The notes: generated by a model from the letters alone, not told the origin. DNA of 64,000 nucleotides from Selenihalanaerobacter shriftii (GCF_900167185.1 NZ_FUWM01000016.1:2563-66562), one strand, 5' to 3'. Shown: positions 54,034 through 63,579, counted from the first letter of the stretch. Made by a program: numbers and translations.

Positions 54034-54415
54034 ATGAAGAAAATAGTTGCACTAATCTTATTAATTACTTCTTTTATATTCATTTACGTTGGGTTTAACG
54101 TAGATAAATCTATAATCGCTTCTGAAGAGTTATTATCAAAAAAAGAAGAAAAAAACTATTTTAGAAAAATATAATTCGAAGGAAAAGCGAAAAGAAATTA
54201 AGGATGTAACATTGATAGATAGAATTAAAGAACATGAGGTAAAAAAAGGTGAGACGCTTTGGGATATAGCAAGAAAGCATGATATAGATATTGACACATT
54301 AATTGGAGCAAATGATATTAATAATATGAATCGTATAAGACCAGGGGATTTATTAAAAATTCTGCCAGTTAAAGGGATGCTTTATAAAATATTATATCTG
54401 TTTAGTAATTTGTAA
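54034..54415 (+). pseudogene. LysM-domain protein, frameshifted and shortened
   Basis: A signal-anchor start (MKKIVALILLITSFIFIYVG) runs to a poly-A tract (A7, about 54150). Translation would stop there in one frame, while the next frame continues TILEKYNSKEKRK... into a LysM repeat (HEVKKGETLWDIARKHDIDI ... RIRPGDLLKI). Related proteins usually end in an M23 peptidase, which is absent. A one-base slip in the A-run would restore the frame. A sequencing error is also possible. Confidence 0.7.
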
Positions 54416-54466
54416 TACGGATATACTACAAAATAAGGAACTAGATATGAGAAAAATGTAAAAAAG

Positions 54467-54516
54467 ATATTCCATCTACCCTTATGTGATTATAGGATAC
54501 GATGGAATATAGAAGT
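54467..54516. terminator. Hairpin after the LysM remnant
   Basis: ATATTCCATC and GATGGAATAT form a perfect 10-bp stem around a long loop. Confidence 0.45.
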
Positions 54517-54667
54517 AATCTTTTATCAACATAAAGCTTTTTGGTCTTTTGGTAAATATATGGTGCGAAATAAAACAGCTATAGAAAGATATATTAATTT
54601 GTTAGCTACTTGACTCTAACGTTAGGGTTATGATGTAATTTTTAAAAATGAGAGAAGGGAGATAGAA

Positions 54668-55432
54668 ATGGATATAGAAAATATTGAGAAAATGATTCAA
54701 AGTAATGTTGATCCTAATTTTAAATTTATTGATAATCGAAAAAAAGAGGTGCCATTTGTTAAGCTAAGAAAACCGATTTCTAAAGCAAAAGTTGCTTTAA
54801 TTTCTTCAGGTGGACTTCATTTAAAAGATACTTCAAAGTTTGACACTGAAGATCCAATGGGAGATGCTAGCTATCGAGAAATTCCGAGTGAAGTGAAATT
54901 TGCAGATTTAGAAATTAGTCATGGTCATTATGACTACAGATATATAAAGGAAGATATGAATACTGTATTTCCTGTTGAATTGTTGAAAAGACTTGAGGAA
55001 AGAGGTTTAATTGGTACGTTAGCTAAAAGAAATTATAGTTTTATGGGTTATTGTTTAAAGGTTGATGAACTTATTAATCAGACAGGAATGAAAATTATTA
55101 ATTCTTTAAAGGAAGATCAAGTAGATATAGTGATTTTAGCACCTGCATGACCAATATGCAATCAATCCGTGGGATTGTTAGCAAGAAAATTAGAAGAGAA
55201 TGATATAATTACTGTAACATTAAATATGTTTTTAGAAGTTGCTAATTTAGTACAAGCACCACGAACAATCAATACTAATTTTGTCTTTGGTGCTCCATTT
55301 GGAGATCCAGGTAATACGGGATTACAACTAAAGGTGATTAAAGAGAGTTTAATGTCAATAAAAGAAATTGATGAACCAGGTACTATAATAGAGTTGCCTT
55401 ATAAATGGCGACAAAAAGTGAAATTAGATTAG
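54668..55432 (+). CDS. Selenoprotein of the glycine/sarcosine/betaine reductase B family
   Basis: Reading through TGA at 55148-55150 as selenocysteine gives one 254-residue protein. Before it: VALISSGGLHLK, DPMGDASYREIP, EISHGHYDYRYI, NYSFMGYCL and IVILAPA. After it: PICNQSVGLLARKLEENDI, FGAPFGDPGNTGLQLKVI and ELPYKWRQ. The Sec161-xx-Cys164 motif, written UPIC, and the flanking text follow the GrdB-related selenoprotein family. Both halves are in the same frame with no other damage. A hairpin suited to a bacterial SECIS lies 8-14 bases after the TGA. The family takes part in reductive deamination or related redox chemistry; the substrate of this short member is unknown. GAAGGGAG precedes the ATG. 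Confidence 0.88.
55159..55177 (+). promoter_or_regulatory. Bacterial SECIS hairpin
   Basis: CAATC (55159-55163) and GATTG (55173-55177) can pair, or alternatively AATCC (55164-55168) with GGATT (55172-55176) around GTG. The stem begins 8-13 nt after the TGA, the distance needed to recruit SelB. Confidence 0.6.
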
Positions 55433-55576
55433 ATATAAAAAATTCAATTAAAAGATTTATATTATTTTTCTAAATGAATATGCTAAAAAACCTTACTATT
55501 AGCTTGACGTTTACGTAAAGATTATGGTATTATGATTTATAGTTAAACTAAAATCTTAAATAGGAGGTATAAAAAA

Positions 55577-55885
55577 ATGGTTTTAAATGATGAAATTAAG
55601 AATTTGGCTAAAGAGGCTCCATTTGTACCAATTAGTACAGTGTCTTCTCAAGGAGAACAACATTTAATTGTTGTTGGTGAGGTAAAGGAGATAAATGATG
55701 ATGTACTTACTTTTGGTATCTATAAGATGGAGACTACTCAAGAGAATTTAGTAGACACAGGAGATATGCAGGTGGTTTTAGCATCTACTAATGATGAGCC
55801 AAAAGGGTATCGTTTGACAGGAACAGCACATGCTGAAGATGGTAAAGTATTATTTGAAGCTGAACAAGCAGAATCATTATTATAA
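55577..55885 (+). CDS. Pyridoxamine 5'-phosphate oxidase-like flavin protein
   Basis: This 102-residue protein has a small split-barrel, PPOX-type fold: EAPFVPISTVSSQGEQHLIV, KEINDDVLTFGIYKM, MQVVLASTNDEPKGYRLTGT. Proteins of this kind bind FMN or F420-like cofactors. The substrate is unknown. GGAGG precedes the start, and a terminator follows at 55902. Confidence 0.75.
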   Translation: MVLNDEIKNLAKEAPFVPISTVSSQGEQHLIVVGEVKEINDDVLTFGIYKMETTQENLVDTGDMQVVLASTNDEPKGYRLTGTAHAEDGKVLFEAEQAESLL

Positions 55886-55901
55886 TTTTACTTATATGCT
55901 A

Positions 55902-55936
55902 ATTTAAAGCCCTTCGTATTAGAAGGGCTTTAAATT
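55902..55936 (+). terminator. Bidirectional terminator
   Basis: TTTAAAGCCCTTC and GAAGGGCTTTAAA form a perfect 13-bp stem around a 6-base loop. Confidence 0.85.
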
Positions 55937-56022
55937 GTTAATAATGAATTAAAGACTTAAGTGATTCAAGCTGGATAAGAATAAATTTGAAAATTAATAA
56001 AGGTTTGAGGAGATGATTTGAT

Positions 56023-56703
56023 ATGGAGGATTTAACTAAAAAAGCTATTAATTTTGCTAAGCAGAAAGGTGCAGATTTGGTAGGAGTAGTTGATGTAAGG
56101 AAACTAGATTTTCCTAACAATCATCACCCAACCGATTACTTATCAGGAGCTAAGAGTGCGGTTTCGATTGCTTATGCCTTAAATAAAGGTGGAGTTTTAA
56201 ATTTGCCAACGAGCAGGAATAGTTATATGCTAGAATTTAATCTTGCTAATCAGAAGCTTAATTTAATTAATCATCAAGTAGGTAAATTTTTAGAGGAAAA
56301 GGGTCACCTAGCTTTAGGTATACCAGGAACGGCTAGTATTGGTGATGCTAAAAGATTAGCAGCCGATATATCGCACAAACATATTGCAGTGGCTGCTGGT
56401 TTAGGGAAGTTTGGTCTTAATAACTTAGTTATTACACCTGAGTATGGTCCTAGAGTTCGGTTTACAACTATCCTTACTACCGCTGAATTAGCACCTACAA
56501 GCTATGAGGCAGAGCAGGTCTGTAATAAATGTTTAAAATGTATAAAGGCATGCCCAAGAAATGCTTTAGATGATTGGGAAAATAAATATACTCCTCAAGA
56601 AGGATGGCATATAGATAAAGAGAAATGTTATCATGAGATTTTTGTTAAATTAGGTGGAAAAAGATGTGGGATATGTATAAAGGCTTGTCCACTTTCTAAT
56701 TAA
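56023..56703 (+). CDS. 4Fe-4S protein, QueG-like
   Basis: This 226-residue protein has an N-terminal domain like the non-catalytic part of epoxyqueuosine-reductase-type proteins (AINFAKQKGADLVGVVDV, LGKFGLNNLVITPEYGPRVR). Two ferredoxin-type iron-sulphur motifs follow (CNKCLKCIKACP; CGICIKACP). It is shorter than true QueG, which has about 350 residues, and lacks its C-terminal HEAT part, so a role in queuosine synthesis is doubtful. It is probably an electron-transfer or reductase subunit. The ATG at 56023 has GAGGAG upstream. Confidence 0.8.
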   Translation: MEDLTKKAINFAKQKGADLVGVVDVRKLDFPNNHHPTDYLSGAKSAVSIAYALNKGGVLNLPTSRNSYMLEFNLANQKLNLINHQVGKFLEEKGHLALGIPGTASIGDAKRLAADISHKHIAVAAGLGKFGLNNLVITPEYGPRVRFTTILTTAELAPTSYEAEQVCNKCLKCIKACPRNALDDWENKYTPQEGWHIDKEKCYHEIFVKLGGKRCGICIKACPLSN

Positions 56704-56813
56704 TAATGATGAATAGATTATATTATGATTTTTATAGATGAGATATTGAGAGATGTTGCTGTATAGGCCTTCTTTTGATATAATAAAGCAAAGAAAAATA
56801 GGGAGGCCTTGAT

Positions 56814-57251
56814 TTGGAAAAAGATAAACAAAGTTTATTAAAGATAGGTGAATTGGCTCAAACAGCTGGAGTGACTAAAAGAACTATACGTTATTATGAA
56901 GAGTTAGGTTTATTGTCTCCTTCGGAAAGAAGTGAAGGTGGATTTCGATTATATAATGAAAATGACCTCTCTAGACTTCTATTTATAAATCGGTTTAAGA
57001 AGATAGACTTTCCATTAGATAAAATAAAGAAGTTAATTGATTCTATAGAAATTAGTGATGATAAATCACAAAGAGCTTCTGCTAGTCTTTCATTACTTGG
57101 TAAGCAGTTACAACAGATAGAAGAAGAAATTCAAGATTTAAAAGATACAAAAGAGAATATTAAGAGTGCAATAGATTCTCTTGAGCAGTGTAAGGATTGT
57201 GAGATTAATAAATGTCCCCCAGGATGTGAACATAAAAAAGCTATGATTTAA
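56814..57251 (+). CDS. MerR-family regulator with C-terminal cysteines
   Basis: This 145-residue protein has a MerR winged helix (LLKIGELAQTAGVTKRTIRY, YEELGLLSPSERSEGGFRLY), a long dimerisation helix and a C-terminal CKDC-x5-KCPPGCEH cluster that probably senses a metal or redox state. The TTG start at 56814 follows GGGAGG. A decayed copy lies about 0.6 kb downstream. Confidence 0.88.
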   Translation: MEKDKQSLLKIGELAQTAGVTKRTIRYYEELGLLSPSERSEGGFRLYNENDLSRLLFINRFKKIDFPLDKIKKLIDSIEISDDKSQRASASLSLLGKQLQQIEEEIQDLKDTKENIKSAIDSLEQCKDCEINKCPPGCEHKKAMI

Positions 57252-57312
57252 ATTAATATATTGGTAAATTTAAGTCATAATACTATTGGAAATATGAAGT
57301 AGGAGGGTTAAA

Positions 57313-57693
57313 ATGTTTAAAAGAATTGACCATGTTGAAATCATACCGTCAGATATCGAAGTATCAATTACATTTTATACTGAAATATTGGGATTTAAGA
57401 TTAAACAAAGAGAAGAAGTTGATGCATCCCCAATAAAGGAAGTCGTCTATTTAGAATTAGATGATTCAATGCTTGAATTATTATCTGTAGAAGAACCAAA
57501 ATCTAGTTCAAAAACAGAATGGCAAGTAGGTTATAGAATGTTAGCCTTAGAAGTAAAAGATATAGAAGACACAATAAAGTATCTAGAAGATAAAGGAATA
57601 GAGATTAGTTGGGGCCCAGTAGATTTAGGTTCTTCTAAAAGAGCTGAAATAAGAGATCCAGATGGATTACCAATTGAATTACGACAATGGTAA
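57313..57693 (+). CDS. VOC-family (glyoxalase/dioxygenase-like) protein
   Basis: This 126-residue protein has two beta-alpha-beta-beta-beta modules (RIDHVEIIPSDIEVSITFYT, GYRMLALEVKDIEDTIKYLE, AEIRDPDGLPIELRQW). Metal ligands H7 and two glutamates (VYLELDD region, IELRQW) are likely. The substrate is unknown. AGGAGGG precedes the start, and it may be co-transcribed with the MerR gene 61 bases upstream. Confidence 0.85.
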   Translation: MFKRIDHVEIIPSDIEVSITFYTEILGFKIKQREEVDASPIKEVVYLELDDSMLELLSVEEPKSSSKTEWQVGYRMLALEVKDIEDTIKYLEDKGIEISWGPVDLGSSKRAEIRDPDGLPIELRQW

Positions 57694-57697
57694 AATA

Positions 57698-57730
57698 GTT
57701 TTCTCATCTCAGGAGGAGATGGGGAAAACC
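57698..57730 (+). terminator. Terminator after the VOC gene
   Basis: GTTTTCTCATCTC pairs with GAGATGGGGAAAAC with GU pairs around a short loop. Confidence 0.65.
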
Positions 57731-57799
57731 TATTATGGACTGAAAAAAATTATTATTGTAGAAAGATAAAACATAATGTTTTAGGAATAGGATTTTTAA

Positions 57800-57985
57800 T
57801 AGAAGGTAGAGTTTAATTTATAAAAGATAAACTTATTTTATGTTAAATTGTATTCAAAAGATTAGAATTTTTCTCTTGATAAAATAAAAGTAATATTAGA
57901 TTCAATTGATTTAGGAAAAGAAAAAGAAGAAATAGTTTTAACTAGTTTTCCTTGGTTTAATAAGTAATTACAACAGTAGTTAAAA
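57800..57985 (+). pseudogene. Decayed MerR gene copy
   Basis: Reads FSLDKIKVILDSIDLGKEKE, like FPLDKIKKLIDSIEISDDKS of the intact gene. It then meets stops, with LQQ following. The HTH part is not recognisable. Confidence 0.6.
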
Positions 57986-58063
57986 TTCTTCATTTGAGTA
58001 ATGATAGGGATATAATTAATATATAGAAACTGTTAAATATAGAAGTAGAAGGAGGAAGACAAA

Positions 58064-58183
58064 ATGAAAATTATAGGTTTTAGTGCTGGTGCGGCTGGTA
58101 GAGAATCAAATATTGATCGGGAAGATGATCATGAAATTGAATCTAAAGTAAAGAATGTGGCTAAACAACTTAGTAATCTTTAA
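58064..58183 (+). pseudogene. N-terminal remnant of a flavodoxin-like NAD(P)H reductase
   Basis: 39 residues: MKIIGFSAGAAGRESNIDRE, resembling the FMN-binding start of NADPH-dependent FMN reductases (GFSxGxxGRxSN), followed by a helix end. The GGAGGAAG ribosome site is intact, but most of the protein is deleted in frame. Confidence 0.6.
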
Positions 58184-58294
58184 TGTCATAAATATTATAT
58201 AAATTAGAGAAAAGCCAGGATTTTTCAATTGAATAAAGAAATATGACAATATTAAAATTAGTATTTTAAATTATTGTGAAATCGGGGTGATAAA

Positions 58295-58966
58295 GTGGAG
58301 AAGCTTAGTTGTATGCGAGAGTTATCAATATTTGAAGGTTTATCTAATAAAGAATTATTAATGGTTCCCTCATTTGCTAAAGGACGCCTATATGAAGGTG
58401 GGGAAATACTATTTAATGAAGGTGAAAAGATGGAAGCTATTTACTTAATAAAAAGTGGTCAGGTTAAGCTTTCAAGATTATTTAAAAATGGTAAAGAAAT
58501 AACTTTACAAATTATTAGTAGTGATCAAGTTTTAGGTGAAAATGCTTTATTTAGTGATTCTGAACATGCATTTACAGCAACAGTAGTAGAGGATGCCTTT
58601 ATTTGTGCGTGTACTAAGCAAGAATTTGAAAGATTAATTGATGAATATCCACAAGTAGGATTAAAAATAATCAAAACTCTAGGAAAGAAATTAGAACAGT
58701 TTACTAAACGAGTAGATAGTTTAGCCATGTATGATGTAAAGGGAAGATTAATTAATTTATTTTTTCATTTAAGTGAAGAGTATGGAATTGAAAGTTCTAA
58801 AGGTGTTACTATTGATTTGGAACTGACTCATCAAGATGTAGCTGAGTTTATTGGAGCTTCTCGAGTAATGGTGACTAAAGCATTAAGTCAATTAGAAGGT
58901 ATTATAAAACATAATAAAAAATTTATGATTAGTGAACCAGATTCCTTATTAAGTTTGATTAGTTAA
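58295..58966 (+). CDS. Crp/Fnr-family transcriptional regulator
   Basis: This 223-residue protein has a cyclic-nucleotide-binding-type barrel (GEILFNEGEKMEAIYLIKSG, QVLGENALFSDSEHAFTATV) and a C-terminal HTH (LTHQDVAEFIGASRVMVTKA). The cysteines lie near the ends of the barrel (SCMREL at the start, FICACTKQEF), so iron-sulphur binding as in Fnr is possible but unproven. GGGGTG upstream of GTG/ATG fits. It probably controls the adjacent DUF1638-MTH865-AhpD-like genes. Confidence 0.85.
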   Translation: MEKLSCMRELSIFEGLSNKELLMVPSFAKGRLYEGGEILFNEGEKMEAIYLIKSGQVKLSRLFKNGKEITLQIISSDQVLGENALFSDSEHAFTATVVEDAFICACTKQEFERLIDEYPQVGLKIIKTLGKKLEQFTKRVDSLAMYDVKGRLINLFFHLSEEYGIESSKGVTIDLELTHQDVAEFIGASRVMVTKALSQLEGIIKHNKKFMISEPDSLLSLIS

Positions 58967-58980
58967 TATAGAAGAAGTTT

Positions 58981-59030
58981 TTAACCAGTTGATCTCGATC
59001 AATATTAGAGATTGACTGGTTATTTTATTT
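58981..59030 (+). terminator. Terminator after the Crp/Fnr gene
   Basis: AACCAGTTGATCTC and GAGATTGACTGGTT pair closely, followed by ATTTTATTTT. Confidence 0.8.
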
Positions 59031-59138
59031 TAATAATGATAAATCTTAATTTAATTACAAATTTAGTTAAATATTTTACAGAACTGATTTATTTTCTATT
59101 ATATACTTACCTTAGTGAAAGTAAGAAAGGAGGGAAAA

Positions 59139-59708
59139 ATGAATCAAGAAACTGCTCTTGTAGCTTGTGGAATCTTAAAGGAAGAATTAGAAACAATATG
59201 CCAATCTGAAGATATAAGATTATCAAGGTATTATATAGACCCGGCATTACATGTAGACTTAGACAGGTTAGAGGAAAGGCTAGTGCAAGTGTTAGAAAAA
59301 GTTGCACAGAAACATAAAGAAGTATTAGTTATCTTTGGTAGCTGTCATCCAGACATTGATGAAATAATTACAGAATTTGGAGGAGAAAGGTTAGCTATAA
59401 AAGATTGTATTGGTGCTTTACATGGTGACAAGAGACAACAATTGGATAGGAAAGCAAATAATTTTTACTTGACTAGTGGTTGGCTTAATAATTGGCGGAA
59501 GATATTTGTTAAAGGTTTAGGTTGGGATGAAATAGATGGAAGACAAAATTTTGGTTTTTATGATCGGATATTATTAGTAGACACCAAAGTTAGGGAGATT
59601 TCAGATGAAGAAATATTAGAATTTTTTGAATATGCTCAAGTTGCTATTAAGCCATTTCCCACTGATTTAAATTATTTTAAGAATTTGATTTTAAATAAGT
59701 TAGGATGA
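59139..59708 (+). CDS. DUF1638 protein
   Basis: This protein of 189 residues matches DUF1638: ALVACGILKEELETICQ, HVDLDRLEERL, VIFGSCHPDI, KDCIGALHG. Conserved cysteines may bind a metal or cofactor. Members are found in methanogens and methyl- or corrinoid-using anaerobes. Their function is not settled. The ATG at 59139 with AAGGAGGG is preferred. Confidence 0.85.
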   Translation: MNQETALVACGILKEELETICQSEDIRLSRYYIDPALHVDLDRLEERLVQVLEKVAQKHKEVLVIFGSCHPDIDEIITEFGGERLAIKDCIGALHGDKRQQLDRKANNFYLTSGWLNNWRKIFVKGLGWDEIDGRQNFGFYDRILLVDTKVREISDEEILEFFEYAQVAIKPFPTDLNYFKNLILNKLG

Positions 59709-59745
59709 TAATTAGGTTTAATTAAACTAACAAGGAGGAGTTATT

Positions 59746-59985
59746 ATGTCAATAAGAGAAGAAATTAAGAATCAAATTGTTGGTGCTTTAGAAGGAGCAG
59801 AATTTCCAATTGAAACACCCGAAGCATTATTAGGAGCGTTTCCACAAGGATCTGATACTACTTGCAAAGCTGGTGAGGTAGAGATGACTGCTGGAGAAGC
59901 AGGAGAACTATTAACTGGTGATGATTTCCCATTTATAAGTGCGGAAAACGTTGCAGATACAATATTAGATAAAGCTGGTTTGTAA
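59746..59985 (+). CDS. MTH865-like protein
   Basis: This 79-residue protein of the MTH865 family (PF07747) has the pattern [51 protein letters not shown]. These proteins have an EF-hand-like helical fold and unknown function. They commonly lie near DUF1638-type genes in anaerobes. The start follows AAGGAGG. Confidence 0.88.
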   Translation: MSIREEIKNQIVGALEGAEFPIETPEALLGAFPQGSDTTCKAGEVEMTAGEAGELLTGDDFPFISAENVADTILDKAGL

Positions 59986-60205
59986 AGAATAATTATAATA
60001 TGTGTAACAAAGTAGAGTTCATAATCTAGGAACAGTATAAATTCTACTTAATAAATTAATTTGAATTCTAAACTGGTTTAAGAATGAATCATAATTAATT
60101 ATGCAAGAATCTTAAGTGGTTTTAAAGTAAATACCAATAATAAACAATCAAATTAGGTATTCTAATAATGAAAATTAATGTTTAATAAATTAAGGAGGAA
60201 GATGA

Positions 60206-60739
60206 ATGGAAAGGATTAAACTAGTTGTAGAGGAAGAAGCTCAAGGATTAGTTAAAGAAGTTTATACTGATATTAAAGAGAACTTTGGGGTAATTCCTAA
60301 TCTTTTTAAAGCTTTAGCTTTAAAGCCAAAGGTCTTGCAGGCTAATTGGGAAAAAGTAAAAAGTTTAATGTTAGAAGGTCACTTAGATAGGAAAATAAAA
60401 GAGATGGTAGCAGTTGTTGTCTCTGAAGCTAATGGTTGTGAGTATTGTGTTGGTGCTCATTCATTATTTTTACAGAAGTTAGGAGTACCAGAGGAAATAA
60501 TCCAGAGTGTAGTTAAAGATATCGATGAGGCAGATATTAAGGATAAAGAGAAGAAAATTCTAAAGTTTGCAGTTAAATCAACTACTGAAGCACATAAGAT
60601 TAGTGATCAAGAATTTAAATTAATTAAAGATTTAGGTTTAACAGAAGTAGAATTAGTAGAGTTAGTTTCAGTAATAGATTTATTTACTTCTTTTAATATA
60701 TTTATTGATACTTTAGAGGTGCCTCTTGATAAATTTTAA
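60206..60739 (+). CDS. Carboxymuconolactone-decarboxylase/AhpD-like protein
   Basis: This 177-residue helical protein has the AhpD redox site EANGCEYCVGAHSLFLQKLG (CxxC at about 73-76 and the following histidine), which reacts with peroxides in AhpD. A peroxidase-related annotation fits. AAGGAGGAAG precedes the ATG. A terminator follows at 60770. Confidence 0.88.
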   Translation: MERIKLVVEEEAQGLVKEVYTDIKENFGVIPNLFKALALKPKVLQANWEKVKSLMLEGHLDRKIKEMVAVVVSEANGCEYCVGAHSLFLQKLGVPEEIIQSVVKDIDEADIKDKEKKILKFAVKSTTEAHKISDQEFKLIKDLGLTEVELVELVSVIDLFTSFNIFIDTLEVPLDKF

Positions 60740-60769
60740 AGCATAAAATTAATTTGATTTCTCTTTTCT

Positions 60770-60802
60770 TATAATCACGCTGAAAGAGCGTGGTTTTTTC
60801 TT
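60770..60802 (+). terminator. Rho-independent terminator
   Basis: AATCACGCT and AGCGTGGTT form a 9-bp stem (one GU) followed by TTTTTC. Confidence 0.85.
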
Positions 60803-60840
60803 TACTAAATATTGTGAAAGAACTTTATTTTTGATAGTTT

Positions 60841-61113
60841 TTAGCGTCTTGGAAAATTCAATTTTATTAGGTGTTGCCAAATGTTTCGTATCTCACTCTT
60901 GGCACCATACATTTCTAGCCTGTTGTAACTAGTGTTGCAATGTGCTAGAGAAGCAGCTTTAAAAGAAGAATGATAGACATTAAAGGAAGCTAAGAAGACT
61001 AGAGCTTTTTGGTTTATGCTATTTTGCATGATTGTTCCATCAATGATAACTACAGGTCTTACATTCCATTTAGGTTCAATCATCGAAACTAAAGGTTTTA
61101 CTCCAACCTTCAA
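60841..61113 (-). pseudogene. Unidentified gene fragment
   Basis: An open frame of 90 residues with VRPVVIIDGTIMQNSINQKA and LVFLASFNVYHSSFKAASLA. It has coding character but no ribosome site. Its position between a terminator and a broken gene suggests an internal or C-terminal fragment. I do not recognise the family. Confidence 0.35.
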
Positions 61114-61170
61114 AATATAAGAATTTTAATATATAAAAATGCAAACTTATAAATGAAAAGGAGTGATTAT

Positions 61171-62951
61171 ATGTCTAATAAAGATCATCCAGATTATCAA
61201 GAAGAAGTTGAGAGATTAGAATATACAAAGGACTATATAAAAAAGATCTTAAATTCTACAGAAGAATACAAAGAGGAATATAATCAAGGTATAAGAGAAG
61301 CCATGGAAGAACTTGATTTTCTAGATAGTAGTCAGAGTTATATTAGAATATTAATAAATTCTAAGTTTATAGACCAAGCTGATGAAACTTTTAATAATTT
61401 ATCTAAGGTTAAAGATAAACCATATTTTGCAAGGATTGATTTTAGAAGAGATGGTAATCAAGATTCGCAAAAATACTATATTGGAAAAATTTCTTTATAC
61501 GAAGTTGAAAAACAATTTCCTCTTATTATAGATTGGCGTTCACCTTTAGCAAGTATATATTATGAAGGAAGATTAGGAGAGGTAAGCTATGATACAGAGG
61601 TTGGAACCGAGCATGGTGAAATATTATTAAAACGACAATTTACTATAGAAGATGGAAAATTAAAAGATATACTTGATATTGATATTACTACTAATGATGC
61701 TTTTTTACAGGCTTCGTTAGATGTAAATGCAGATAATAAACTAAAAGATATAGCATCTACTATTCAAGCAGAACAAAATAAAGTAATAAGAGCTGAGATT
61801 GATAAACCACTAATTGTCCAAGGGGTAGCTGGAAGTGGAAAAACCACTATTGCTTTACACCGTATAGCCTATCTTATATATACCTATGAAGAAAACTTTG
61901 ATCCCGATAATTTTATGATATTAACCCCAAATAAATTATTTATTGATTATATATCTGATGTCTTACCTGAATTAGGAGTTGAAAATGTGCGACAAGCCAC
62001 ATTTATAGATTTTATGGACGAGATAATAGAAGAAGAATATGCTCTTATAGACTCTGATGAGAAAATGATAAACTTAATAGAAGGTGAAAGTATAAGTGGT
62101 GCTGAAAAAGAGTTAATTACTTGGTCATCATCATTTAAAGGGTCTCTTGAATTTAAAGATATTATAGATAAGTATATTGATGACATTGGAAAAAGATATT
62201 TACCAAGAAAAGATTTTAAACTGGGTAATTTTCTTTTATTTTCATATGGAGAGCTAAATGATATCTTTTTAAATCAACTAAAGCATCTTCCTTTTGAAAA
62301 AAGAATAGAGAAGATAAAGAACAGTTTATCTAATAGATTAAATCATAGAAAAGATAAAATTCTAAGAGAGATTGAAGATGAGTATAATACAAAGATAAGA
62401 ATAAACTATTCAAAGGAAGAATCAGAAGAAAAAAGAGCTATCTTAAAGTCATTAGTAAATGAAAAAGAAGAAAAGCTAGATGAAATAAATAAGCTTTCAA
62501 AAACTTTAGTTAAAGACTATCTTGCAGAGTTCACTAAATCAAGTCTTTTTGAACATTATAAAAATGTATTAAGGCAAAAAATATCTTAAAGTACTCTAAA
62601 GAAGATATTCCAGTCGATAAAGCAAAATATCTATGTAGATATTCTCAAGAGTTTTTAGAAATGAAAGATGAAGACTATAAATCAATAGCTTTAATATGTA
62701 AGACACCTAAAGAGTGTAATAAACTAAAAAAGAGACTCGAAAAGAATGGTCAATTTGAGATAGATATTATTAATGATAAGAATGACACCTATAAGGCTGG
62801 AGTAGTAATAGTTCCTTCATATCTAGCTAAGGGTCTAGAATTTGATGTAGTATTTATAGTCAATTTAGATGAGAAGTATGAAGAAAGTGAGATGGATTTA
62901 AAGCTTTTATATGTTGCTATGACAAGAACTCATCATCTATTATACCCTTAA
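61171..62951 (+). pseudogene. HelD-like helicase gene, deleted and frameshifted
   Basis: The first 473 codons cover the N-terminal coiled coil (PDYQEEVERLEYTKDYIKKI), the region YYIGKISLYEVEKQFPLI, Walker A (VQGVAGSGKTTIALHRIAYL) and the insert with a long coiled coil. A slip in an A6 run (about 62575-62581) breaks the frame and the rest follows in the next frame (KNILKYSKEDIPVDKAKYLC ... GLEFDVVFIVNLD ... LLYVAMTRTHHLL). Helicase motifs including DEAQD are missing, with about 200 residues deleted. HelD recycles RNA polymerase; this copy cannot. The start is the ATG at 61171 after AAAGGAG. Confidence 0.8.
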
Positions 62952-63036
62952 TAAAAGCATTGAGCCAGATTATATCCCAGGTCCAGACCTGATTGGGAGC
63001 AGTAGCTATATGAGTTGGTACTTATCTTTTAACTGA
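62944..63036 (+). repeat. Segment also present at 48208-48300
   Basis: Starts ACCCTTAATAAAAGCATTGA and directly follows the end of the broken helD gene. No intact gene here. Confidence 0.7.
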
Positions 63037-63054
63037 TTATATTTATTATAATAA

Positions 63055-63579
63055 CTAAGGCTCCTGGTTCAAAACCTAAGGACTTATCAAACTTAAATGA
63101 AAAAAAAGCAAGAGCACTAGAGGATGTAGACCAGTATTGTGGTGCTGCTAGTCCACAGAAATATGGTTTTAAATACAATTCTAAATATAAAAATTATAGT
63201 TATCAAGGAGGTGACTGTGCAAACTTTACTTTTCAGATGCTATATGAAGGAGGAGGGTTTACAAAGAATCGCAGATGGAATTATAAGCGGGGATCAGGAA
63301 GTAAAGCTTGGGTAAATGCTCATGCTTTCAATAGATATATGGTTAATAGTGGTAGAGCATCTCTAATAGTTCGTGGTCCTTACAGTAAGTTATTAAAATA
63401 TTCTTATAAATTACTTCCTGGAGATTATATAGCTTATGAGAAAAAGAGAAAAGTTGTACATGTGTCGATTGTTACTAGAATAGACTCTAAAGGATATATA
63501 TTAGTAAATTGTCATAATGCAGATAGACATAGAGTCCCTTGGGATTTAGGGTGGAGTAATAAAGAAATAAAAGTCTAAA
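63055..63579 (+). pseudogene. Amidase_6-type protein without N terminus
   Basis: An open frame from about 63055 gives DVDQYCGAASPQKYGFKYNS, YQGGDCANFTFQML and VHVSIVTRIDSKGYILVNCH, the putative amidase domain (PF12671) with Cys in GGDCANF and His in HVSI as likely catalytic residues. No signal peptide or start with a ribosome site is seen; the first ATG (63237) lies after the catalytic cysteine. It is a truncated cell-wall- or spore-associated enzyme. Confidence 0.7.

Noticed and set aside
61947-62186. Minus-strand 79-codon frame inside the helD-like gene
   Set aside because: Antisense shadow of the helD coding sequence; the same shadow appears over the copy at 22.2 kb.
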